The notes below the pieces were generated by a model, which did not search any database, was not told the DNA's origin, and was given only the letters and a program-made list of their open reading frames with translations. The translations under genes and the position numbers were made by a program. 43,370 nt of DNA from Vitreoscilla sp. (GTDB lineage Bacteria; Pseudomonadota; Gammaproteobacteria; Burkholderiales; Burkholderiaceae_C), in NCBI GenBank assembly GCA_018780145.1, contig JADMKA010000171.1:1-43370 (forward strand), in the 5' to 3' direction. How positions within the stretch are numbered: the first letter of the stretch is position 1; each line of letters starts with the position of its first letter. Below are positions 34,049 to 41,441 of the stretch, piece by piece.

Positions 34049-35572
34049 TCAGTTGCCGCGCGGCAGCAGCTTGTCGAAATCGCCGTCGAGCCGGGCAAGT
34101 GAGGCGGAGATCTTCGTGCGCCTCGCCGCGACCCACTCGCCTTGCTGGGCGAGGCGCTGTGTGGAGGTCTTCAGCATGCGCTCCATCTCGGCCGGCTGCG
34201 GGCCGCCGGCCGAGGCGCGGTGGCGGACGATGGCGACCGGATCCAGCGTCGAGCGGAATTCGGTCTCGCTCATCGGCAGCTCGGCGGCGACGGCGAGGCC
34301 CTTGACGGTGTCCGCATAGATGCGCTTCGCCTCGGCGTAGGGGAAGTCCAGCGGCTTGATGTTCTTGGCCTTGGCGTAGTCCACCACCTCGGAGGCGAAG
34401 TGGTGCCCGGCGCGGAACGGCAGCTTGTACTTGCGCATCAGCACGTCGGCCAGCTCCTGCGAGGCCGTCCAGTCGCTGTTGAGTTCCTCCAGCGCACGCT
34501 CGGGGCTGATCACCAGCCCGTTCAGCACCTTGTCCCAGTTCTTCAGCATCGCAATGGCGCTGTTGACCATCGCGCTGTTCGGCCGCACTTCCTTCGGGTC
34601 GCCCATGCCCGGGGTGATGTTGTGGGCCTGGATCACGACGCCCATGGCCAGCGAGATCGCGGTCGAGGCGTCACGCCGGGTGGTGTTGAGCAGGCCGGGG
34701 TTGCGCTTTTGCGGCATCGCGCTGGAGACATAGGTGTTGCTGCCGCCTTCCTCCAGCAGGATCCACGGGCGGGCCTGCGCATACTGCGTCATCAGGTCCT
34801 CGACGAAGTGGCCGGTGTGCAGCGCGATGCTGGTCACGATGGACCCGGCTTCCACCGGTTGCTCCATCGACGAGATCTGCGCCGCGTCGTAGGCGTTGTC
34901 CACGGTGGTGGCGAAGCCCAGGTACTCGGCCATGCGCGTGCGGTTCAGCGGCCAGCTGGTGCCGTTCAGCACCGTGGTGCCCATCGGCGACCGGTCGACC
35001 CGCGCATACAGCTCGCGCAGGCGCTGGGCGTCCCGGTCCAGGCCGGCCGCATGGCCCAGCAGGTAGTGGCCGTAGCTGTTCGGCTGCGCGGCCACGCCGT
35101 TCGTGTAGTTGGGCACGATGGTGTCGACATGCTTGCCGGCCAGCTTCACGAGCGACCCGGCTGTCTTGTTCAGTTGATCGGCCAGGTTCAGCAGGTCGTC
35201 GCGCAGGATCGCGGCGCGGTAGGTGGCGTGCATGTCCTGGCTGGAGCGCCCGGCATGGATCAGCGTGACCTCCTGCCCGGCCGCCTGGATCAGCAGCGGC
35301 TCGAAGGTGATCACGCTGGATGGCCGCTTGCCGCCGGGCAGGTTGCCGTCCTGCAAGACCTTGGCGATGCCGGCGGCGACCCGCGGCGTCAGCGCCTTGT
35401 CCAGCAGGCCCTCCTCGCTGTTGATCACCGCCGAGGCCTTGTTGATCTGGCCCAGCCAGTAGAACTCGTCGCGGGGGGCGGCGGTCTGCGACAGCGCGGG
35501 CTGGGCCCACGCACCGGCCACCAGGGCCAGGCTGAGAACGAGACGATTCGCGGCGATTCGGGGGCGTGACAT
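34049..35572 (-). CDS. Exported argininosuccinate lyase/fumarase-superfamily enzyme
   Basis: A 507-residue protein. The superfamily signature reads SSAMPQKRNP. Other conserved regions are RSSQDMHATYR (substrate-binding HxxxR-type) and GTTVLNGTSWPLNR. Unlike cytoplasmic argininosuccinate lyase or aspartase it begins with a plausible signal peptide: basic MSRPRIAANR, hydrophobic LVLSLALVAGAW, and AQPALSQ before the mature part. It should therefore act in the periplasm, where it could eliminate fumarate or a related acid from an exogenous amino-dicarboxylate (inference). ATG 35572 has AGAGGTC about 6 nt upstream. It is divergent from narX with 132 bp between them, and no partner gene is seen. 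Confidence 0.88.
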   Translation of the reverse strand: MSRPRIAANRLVLSLALVAGAWAQPALSQTAAPRDEFYWLGQINKASAVINSEEGLLDKALTPRVAAGIAKVLQDGNLPGGKRPSSVITFEPLLIQAAGQEVTLIHAGRSSQDMHATYRAAILRDDLLNLADQLNKTAGSLVKLAGKHVDTIVPNYTNGVAAQPNSYGHYLLGHAAGLDRDAQRLRELYARVDRSPMGTTVLNGTSWPLNRTRMAEYLGFATTVDNAYDAAQISSMEQPVEAGSIVTSIALHTGHFVEDLMTQYAQARPWILLEEGGSNTYVSSAMPQKRNPGLLNTTRRDASTAISLAMGVVIQAHNITPGMGDPKEVRPNSAMVNSAIAMLKNWDKVLNGLVISPERALEELNSDWTASQELADVLMRKYKLPFRAGHHFASEVVDYAKAKNIKPLDFPYAEAKRIYADTVKGLAVAAELPMSETEFRSTLDPVAIVRHRASAGGPQPAEMERMLKTSTQRLAQQGEWVAARRTKISASLARLDGDFDKLLPRGN

Positions 35573-35704
35573 GGGGCGACCTCTGCAGGCTGACGGGCCA
35601 GGGGACGGTACGCGAGCCGCAGCGAAACATCAAATGTCCGGGCCCCGTTCCCTTCTGGCCTCAGCCTGCGGCCCCCTTGGCGGGCCCGAGAGGTACAGTG
35701 CCGC

Positions 35705-37624
35705 ATGGACCGCTCGCGCACTCACTGGACCCTGGGTGCCAAGCTCGCCCTGATGGGCCTGCCGTTTCTGCTGCTGGGCCTGTTGACCACCGCGCTCACG
35801 CTGTGGGTGTCCTGGCAGCTCGACGGCGGTGCCGCCGCGGTCAACGAGGCCGGGCGGATGCGCATGCAGGTCTACCGCATGGCCTGGCTGGCCGGCAAGG
35901 ACGAGCGGCCTGCGCTGGCGGCCCAGTTGGAATCCTTCGACTCCAGCCTGGTGCTGCTGCGCCATGGCGACCCCGAGCGGCCGCTGGTCATGCCCTGGGA
36001 CGACAGCGTGCGGTTGCGCTTCGAGGCGGTGCAGTCGGAGTGGGCCGCCTACCGCCATCGCTGGGCTGCCCCCGGGCCGGCGCTGGCCGCTCAGGACGAG
36101 CCGACCACCGGGCTGGTCGAACGCATCGACCAGCTGGTGACGGCGATCGAGGCGCACCTCTCGCGCTTCACCTCGCTGATGCACCTGCTGCAGTTGCTGA
36201 CGATGACCGTGGCGGTGATCGGCTCGGCGGTGCTGGTGGTCACCGGCTACCGCTATGTGCTGGAGCCGGTGACGGCGCTCAAGCAGGCCATCGGCCGCGT
36301 GCGCGAGGGCGATTTCGAGGCCCGTGTGCAGCCGGCCAGCAGCGACGAGTTCGGCGCGCTGGCCGAGGGCTTCAACGACATGGCCGAGCAACTGCACACG
36401 CAGTACCAGAACCTGGAGGCCCGGGTCGCCGAGAAGACGTTCGAGCTGAAGGAGAAGCGCGAGCGCCTGGAGGCCTTGTACGACGTCAGTACCCTGGTGA
36501 TGCACACCGCGACACTGGAGCAACTGGCCCAGGGTTTCACGGCACGCGTGCGGGCGGTGGTGGGTGCCGATGCAGCGGCCTTGCGCTGGACCGACGAAAG
36601 CAACCAGCGCTTCGTGATGCTGGCCTCCGACGGGCTGCCCACCAACATGCTGGAGGAAGAGCACTGCATCCGGGCCGGCGATTGCCACTGCGGGGTGACG
36701 GCCGGGCAGACCGCGGCCAAGGTGGTGCCCATCCACGCGCTCGATGGCCAAAGCCAGTTGCTGTGCGAGCGGGCCGGCTGGGCCACGGTGGTGGCGGTGC
36801 CGATCCGCCTGAAGGAGCGGCTGATCGGCGAGCTGGACCTGTTCTTCACGGCCGAGCGCAACCTGGCCGAGGCCGAGCGCTCGCTGCTGGATGCCCTCAC
36901 CGTGCACCTGGCCAGCGGCATGGAGAACCTGCGCCTGAACGCGTTGGAGAAGGAGGCCGCGGTGGCCCAGGAGCGCGGCTTCATCGCGCGCGAGCTGCAT
37001 GACTCCATCGCCCAGTCGCTGGCCTTCCTGAAGATCCAGGTGCAGCTGATGCGTGACGCGATGGAGCAGGGCGACCCGGGCCGCATGGCCGAGGTGCTGG
37101 CCGAGATCGAGCTGGGCGTGCGCGAAAGCCATGGCGACGTGCGCGAGCTGCTGATGCACTTCCGCACCCGCACCAACACCGAGGACATCGAGCCCGCGCT
37201 GCACACCACGCTGCGCAAGTTCGAGCACCAGACGGGCATCGCCACCCGCCTGGCGCTGCACGGCCAGGGCCTGCCGCTGCCGCCGGACATGCAGATCCAG
37301 GCGCTGCACATCGTGCAGGAGGCGCTGTCCAACGTGCGCAAGCACGCCCGGGCCAGCGAGGTCTGGCTGGATGTTTGGCGCCAGCCCGTCTGGCGCTTCG
37401 TGGTCCGCGACGACGGCATCGGCTTCGATGCCGGCGCAACCAGCGCCGGCGAGACCCATGTCGGCCTGGGCATCATGGCCGAGCGCGCCGAGCGCCTGCA
37501 CGCGACGCTGGAGGTCCGCTCGCAGCCGGGCTCGGGCACCACAGTCAGCCTGGTGCTGCCGCCGGTGGCCAACGTGTCCCAGCCGCCCGCCGCACCGGCG
37601 AGCCACCCCATGGCCATGAACTGA
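35705..37624 (+). CDS. narX: Nitrate/nitrite sensor histidine kinase NarX
   Basis: A 639-residue sensor. Membrane segments lie near 12-37 and 160-180. Between them is the P-box nitrate-binding motif NEAGRMRMQVYRM. Then come a HAMP domain, a GAF-like region with Cys residues (EEEHCIRAGDCHCGV), a HisKA_3 domain with phospho-acceptor His in ARELHDSIAQSLAF, and ATPase boxes EALSNVRKHA, DDGIGFD and HVGLGIM. It senses periplasmic nitrate and phosphorylates NarL. AGAGG lies before ATG 35705. narL follows after 4 bp. Confidence 0.95.
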   Translation: MDRSRTHWTLGAKLALMGLPFLLLGLLTTALTLWVSWQLDGGAAAVNEAGRMRMQVYRMAWLAGKDERPALAAQLESFDSSLVLLRHGDPERPLVMPWDDSVRLRFEAVQSEWAAYRHRWAAPGPALAAQDEPTTGLVERIDQLVTAIEAHLSRFTSLMHLLQLLTMTVAVIGSAVLVVTGYRYVLEPVTALKQAIGRVREGDFEARVQPASSDEFGALAEGFNDMAEQLHTQYQNLEARVAEKTFELKEKRERLEALYDVSTLVMHTATLEQLAQGFTARVRAVVGADAAALRWTDESNQRFVMLASDGLPTNMLEEEHCIRAGDCHCGVTAGQTAAKVVPIHALDGQSQLLCERAGWATVVAVPIRLKERLIGELDLFFTAERNLAEAERSLLDALTVHLASGMENLRLNALEKEAAVAQERGFIARELHDSIAQSLAFLKIQVQLMRDAMEQGDPGRMAEVLAEIELGVRESHGDVRELLMHFRTRTNTEDIEPALHTTLRKFEHQTGIATRLALHGQGLPLPPDMQIQALHIVQEALSNVRKHARASEVWLDVWRQPVWRFVVRDDGIGFDAGATSAGETHVGLGIMAERAERLHATLEVRSQPGSGTTVSLVLPPVANVSQPPAAPASHPMAMN

Positions 37625-37628
37625 GCCG

Positions 37629-38306
37629 ATGACGTCCTCTGCCCCTCGCATCCGCATCCTGGTGGTCGACGACCACACCTTGTTCCGCCGCGGCCTGACC
37701 GCGCTGCTGGCCCGCGACCCGGGGCTCGACGTGGTGGGCGACGCCGGCGACGCGGGCGAGGCCCAACGCAAGGCAGAGCAGCTGCGGCCGGATCTGATCC
37801 TGCTGGACAACCACCTGCCTGGCGTGAACGGCGTGGATGCGCTGCCTGCGCTCCAGGCGGCCTTGCCGGCCACCCGCATCCTGATGCTCACCGTCAGCGA
37901 GGACGAGGCGGATCTGTCCGCCGCGCTGCGTGCCGGCGCCTGCGGCTACCTTCTGAAGACGATCGAGGGCGACGCGCTCTCGGCCGCCATCCGGCGGGTG
38001 ATGCGCGGCGAGCACGTGATCGCCGACGAGATGACCGGCAAGCTGGTGGCGGCCTTCCGGGGTTCACCGGCCGCGGCCACGGCCGATGTGCCGGCCACGC
38101 CGCCATCGCCGCTGGCGCTGCTGTCGCCCCGCGAGACCGAGATCCTGCGGGCTGTCGCGCGCGGTGCCAGCAACAAGGAAGTGGCCCGCGAGCTCGACAT
38201 CGCCGAGTCGACCGTGAAGATCCATGTGCAGCACCTGCTGCGCAAGCTCGACGTGAGCTCGCGCGTGCAGCTGGCGGTGATCGCCAACCAGCACGATCTG
38301 CATTGA
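37629..38306 (+). CDS. narL: Nitrate/nitrite response regulator NarL
   Basis: A 225-residue LuxR/NarL-family regulator. The receiver has VVDDH and phosphorylation site D60 in LILLDNHLPGVNG, with a lysine in YLLKT. The C-terminal LuxR helix-turn-helix runs from LLSPRETEIL to SNKEVARELDIAESTVKIHV. Phosphorylated NarL would activate narK1K2GHJI with an FNR-type factor. Its TGA stop lies inside the FNR-like site. Confidence 0.95.
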   Translation: MTSSAPRIRILVVDDHTLFRRGLTALLARDPGLDVVGDAGDAGEAQRKAEQLRPDLILLDNHLPGVNGVDALPALQAALPATRILMLTVSEDEADLSAALRAGACGYLLKTIEGDALSAAIRRVMRGEHVIADEMTGKLVAAFRGSPAAATADVPATPPSPLALLSPRETEILRAVARGASNKEVARELDIAESTVKIHVQHLLRKLDVSSRVQLAVIANQHDLH

Positions 38307-38316
38307 CGCAGGTCAA
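38303..38316. promoter_or_regulatory. FNR/DNR-type binding site TTGAC-GCAG-GTCAA
   Basis: A perfect 5-bp inverted repeat with 4-bp spacer, matching the FNR-family consensus TTGAT-N4-ATCAA apart from the symmetric C/G change. It overlaps the narL stop codon and lies 163 bp before narK1. A class II promoter would start near 38351, just after TAGTTC. Expected to give oxygen-limited expression of narK1K2G. Confidence 0.65.
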
Positions 38317-38317
38317 A

Positions 38318-38339
38318 CCCGGCCCGATCAGCGGCCGGG
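38318..38339 (+). terminator. GC-rich hairpin after narL
   Basis: CCCGGCC and GGCCGGG form a 7-bp stem around an 8-nt loop, 11 bp after the narL stop. Only a weak T-rich stretch (TAGTTCTT) follows, so it may be a weak terminator, an attenuator or part of the promoter region. Confidence 0.35.
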
Positions 38340-38340
38340 G

Positions 38341-38388
38341 TAGTTCTTCCGGCGGATGGCCTGCCGTGGCGGCCTAGTTCCTCCGGCG
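38341..38388 (+). repeat. Direct repeat TAGTTCYTCCGGCG in the narK1 promoter region
   Basis: Two 14-bp copies (38341-38354 and 38375-38388) differ at one base and are spaced 34 bp start to start, near three helical turns. They may be regulator sites (NarL is a candidate) or promoter elements. They do not match the classic NarL heptamer well. Confidence 0.45.
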
Positions 38389-38479
38389 CCCGGCTGACGT
38401 CCCTCGGGCGGATACCGCCCGGGCCCCGCGATTCCTACGATGCCCCCATGCCAAACGTGGGCCTCGAAAAGGAATCGAC

Positions 38480-39748
38480 ATGAGCAAGCAAAGCCAGGCG
38501 CTGTCGGTGCTGATCGTCAGCACGCTCGCCTTCACCGTCTGCTTCATGGTGTGGATGATGTTCGGCGTCATCGGCATCCCGCTGAAGAAGACCCTGGGGC
38601 TGAACGCCACCCAGTTCGGCCTGCTGACCGCCACGCCGGTGCTGACCGGCTCGCTGGTCCGCGTGCCGCTGGGCATCTGGACGGACCGCTACGGCGGCCG
38701 CATCGTGATGGCCCTGCTGATGGCCGCCACGGTGCCGGCGATCTGGTTGATGGCCTACGCCACCGAGTACTGGCACTTCCTGGTGATCGGCCTGTTCGTC
38801 GGCCTGGCCGGTGGCTCGTTCTCGGTCGGCACGCCTTACGTGGCGCGCTGGTTCCCGAAGAACCGGCAGGGCTTCGCGATGGGGGTCTACGGTGCTGGCA
38901 ACTCGGGCGCGGCGGTCAACAAGTTCGTCGCCCCCGGCCTGGTGGTGGCCTTCGGCTGGACCATGGTGCCGCAGGTCTACGCGGCCATCATGCTGGGCAC
39001 TTTGGTGCTGTTCTGGATGTTCAGCCACAGCGACCCGGCCCACCTGGTGCCGAGCAACGTCAAGTTCACCGACCAGCTCAAGGCGCTCAAGGACCCCAAG
39101 GTCATCAAGTACTGCCAGTACTACAGCATCGTGTTCGGCGGCTATGTGGCGCTGTCGCTGTGGATGGTGCAGTACTACGTCGGCGAGTACGGCCTGGACA
39201 TCCGCTGGGCCGCGCTGCTGGCCGCCTGCTTCTCGCTGCCCGGCGGCGTGCTGCGCGCCATCGGCGGCTGGCTGTCGGACAAGTACGGCGCCCACAGCGT
39301 GACCTGGTGGGTCATGTGGGCGAGCTGGATCATCCTGTTCCTGCTGAGCTACCCGCAGACCGACTTCACCGTGCTGACTGTGGACGGCGCGAAGACCTTC
39401 CACGTGGGCCTGAGCGTCTACGCCTTCACCGCACTGATGTTCGCGTTGGGCATCGCCTGGGCCTTTGGCAAGGCCAGCGTCTTTAAGTACATCAGCGACG
39501 ACTTCCCGCAGAACATCGGCACCGTCAGCGGCATCGTCGGCCTGGCCGGCGGCCTGGGGGGCTTCGTGCTGCCCATCATGTTCGGCGCCCTGATGGATTT
39601 CACAGGCATCCGCTCCAGCGCCTTCATGCTGATGTACGGGGTGGTCTGGGTTTCGCTGATCTGGATGTACTGGACTGAAGTGCGCCGCACCGAGGTCATG
39701 GGCTCGCACGCCCCCGCCGCCCCCTTCTCGCGCTCGTTCGCGCGCTGA
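38480..39748 (+). CDS. narK1: Nitrate transporter NarK1 (MFS)
   Basis: A 422-residue major facilitator with about 12 membrane segments, of the nitrate/proton symporter (NarK1) type. Typical MFS loop 2-3 (GIWTDRYGGR), the nitrate-signature-like stretches GVYGAGNSGAAVNKF and GIVGLAGGLGGFVLP, and SDKYGAHSV in the second half. AAAAGGA precedes ATG 38480. narK2 follows after 33 bp. It imports nitrate for the respiratory reductase encoded downstream. Confidence 0.93.
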   Translation: MSKQSQALSVLIVSTLAFTVCFMVWMMFGVIGIPLKKTLGLNATQFGLLTATPVLTGSLVRVPLGIWTDRYGGRIVMALLMAATVPAIWLMAYATEYWHFLVIGLFVGLAGGSFSVGTPYVARWFPKNRQGFAMGVYGAGNSGAAVNKFVAPGLVVAFGWTMVPQVYAAIMLGTLVLFWMFSHSDPAHLVPSNVKFTDQLKALKDPKVIKYCQYYSIVFGGYVALSLWMVQYYVGEYGLDIRWAALLAACFSLPGGVLRAIGGWLSDKYGAHSVTWWVMWASWIILFLLSYPQTDFTVLTVDGAKTFHVGLSVYAFTALMFALGIAWAFGKASVFKYISDDFPQNIGTVSGIVGLAGGLGGFVLPIMFGALMDFTGIRSSAFMLMYGVVWVSLIWMYWTEVRRTEVMGSHAPAAPFSRSFAR

Positions 39749-39781
39749 GCCCTCTCGCTTTCACTTGATCGGAGTTCGACC

Positions 39782-41431
39782 ATGAACACCACCACGGCCG
39801 CCGTGCCCGCCCCGCGGGACAGCGGAGCAGACATCCAGGACTGGCGTCCCGAAGACGACGCCTTCTGGGAATCCACCGGCAAGAAGATCGCCTACCGCAA
39901 CCTCTGGATCTCGGTGCCCGCCTTGCTGTGCGGCTTCGCGGTCTGGGGCATGTGGGGGATCATCACCGTGCAGATGCTCAACCTGGGTTTCCCCTTCACC
40001 CAGGCCGAGCTGTTCACGCTGACGGCGATCGCCGGCATCGCCGGCGCCACCATGCGCATCCCGGCCTCGTTCCTGATCCGCCTGGCCGGTGGGCGCAACA
40101 CCATCTTCCTGACCACCGCGATGTTGCTGGCGCCGGCCTTCGGCACCGGCATCGCGCTGCAGCACAAAGACTGGCCCTTGTGGGTGTTCCAGCTGATGGC
40201 GCTGTGGTCCGGCGTGGGCGGCGGCAACTTCGCCAGCTCGATGTCCAACATCAGCACCTTCTTCCCCAAGCGCCTGCAGGGCACGGCTCTGGGCCTGAAC
40301 GCCGGCCTCGGCAACTTCGGCGTCACGACCATGCAGGTGGTGATCCCGCTGGTGATGACGGTGGGCCTGTTCGGTGCCATCGGCGGCGAACCGATGACGC
40401 TGGTGAAGGACAGCGGCTGGATCCTCGGCAAGATCAAGGCCGGCACGCCGACCTGGATCCAGAACGCCGGCTTCGCCTGGATGCTGTCGCTGGTGCCGCT
40501 GTCCATCCTGTGCTGGTTCGGCATGAACAACCTGAAGACGGTCTCGGCGGATACCGGCTCGCCGCCGGTGGCCTTTGCCAAGATCATCTGGCTGTACACA
40601 CTGGCCTTCGTGCCCTCGGTTCTCGGGCTGTACCTGTACCTGCCCAAGCCCACCGGTCTGGGCCTGATCAGCATGTGGGTGGCGATCCCGCTGGATGTGC
40701 TCAGCGCGCTGCTGATCATGAAGCTGGCCGCCTTCGGCCCGATGAAGGAGAACATCGCCAAGCAGTTCGCCATCTTCAAGGACAAGCACACCTGGTCGAT
40801 GACCGCGCTGTACATCGTGACTTTCGGCTCCTTCATCGGCTTCTCGATGGCGCTGCCGCTGTCCATCACGGTGATCTTCGGCATCAGCCACGTGCCGGAC
40901 GCGAACGGCGTGCTGCAGCACACGCTGAAGAACCCGAACGCACCCTCGGCCTTCACCTACGCGTGGATCGGGCCGTTCGTCGGCGCGGCGGTGCGGCCGA
41001 TCGGCGGCTGGATCTCCGACAAGCTCGGCGGCTCCATCGTCACCCAGGTGATCTCGGCGGTGATGGTGCTGGCCTCGGTGGCCGTGGGCTACGTGATGAT
41101 GCAGGCCTACGGCTCGGCCACGCCGGAGCAGTACTTCCCGGCCTTCATCGGCCTGTTCATCGTGCTGTTCTTCGCCAGCGGCGTCGGCAACGGCTCGACC
41201 TTCCGCACCATCGGCGTCATCTTCGACAGGCAGCAGGCCGGCCCGGTGCTGGGCTGGACCTCGGCCATCGCCGCCTACGGCGCGTTCGTCGCCCCCATCG
41301 TCATCGGCAACCAGATCAAGGCCGGCACGCCGCAGTACGCGATGTACGGCTTCGCTGTCTTCTATGCCCTGTGCCTGGTGCTGAACTGGTGGTTCTACCT
41401 GCGCACCAATGCCTACGTGAAGAACCCTTGA
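39782..41431 (+). CDS. narK2: Nitrate/nitrite antiporter NarK2 (MFS)
   Basis: A 549-residue MFS protein of the NarK2 (nitrate/nitrite exchange) type. An extra N-terminal cytoplasmic stretch (about 45 residues) precedes the first membrane segment. Signature regions: GGGNFASSMSNISTFFPKR, GTALGLNAGLGNFGV and SGVGNGSTFRTIGVIF. In many relatives NarK1 and NarK2 are fused into one polypeptide. Here they are separate tandem genes. GGAG lies before ATG 39782. narG starts 10 bp after the stop. Confidence 0.94.
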   Translation: MNTTTAAVPAPRDSGADIQDWRPEDDAFWESTGKKIAYRNLWISVPALLCGFAVWGMWGIITVQMLNLGFPFTQAELFTLTAIAGIAGATMRIPASFLIRLAGGRNTIFLTTAMLLAPAFGTGIALQHKDWPLWVFQLMALWSGVGGGNFASSMSNISTFFPKRLQGTALGLNAGLGNFGVTTMQVVIPLVMTVGLFGAIGGEPMTLVKDSGWILGKIKAGTPTWIQNAGFAWMLSLVPLSILCWFGMNNLKTVSADTGSPPVAFAKIIWLYTLAFVPSVLGLYLYLPKPTGLGLISMWVAIPLDVLSALLIMKLAAFGPMKENIAKQFAIFKDKHTWSMTALYIVTFGSFIGFSMALPLSITVIFGISHVPDANGVLQHTLKNPNAPSAFTYAWIGPFVGAAVRPIGGWISDKLGGSIVTQVISAVMVLASVAVGYVMMQAYGSATPEQYFPAFIGLFIVLFFASGVGNGSTFRTIGVIFDRQQAGPVLGWTSAIAAYGAFVAPIVIGNQIKAGTPQYAMYGFAVFYALCLVLNWWFYLRTNAYVKNP

Positions 41432-41441
41432 GGGACACACC

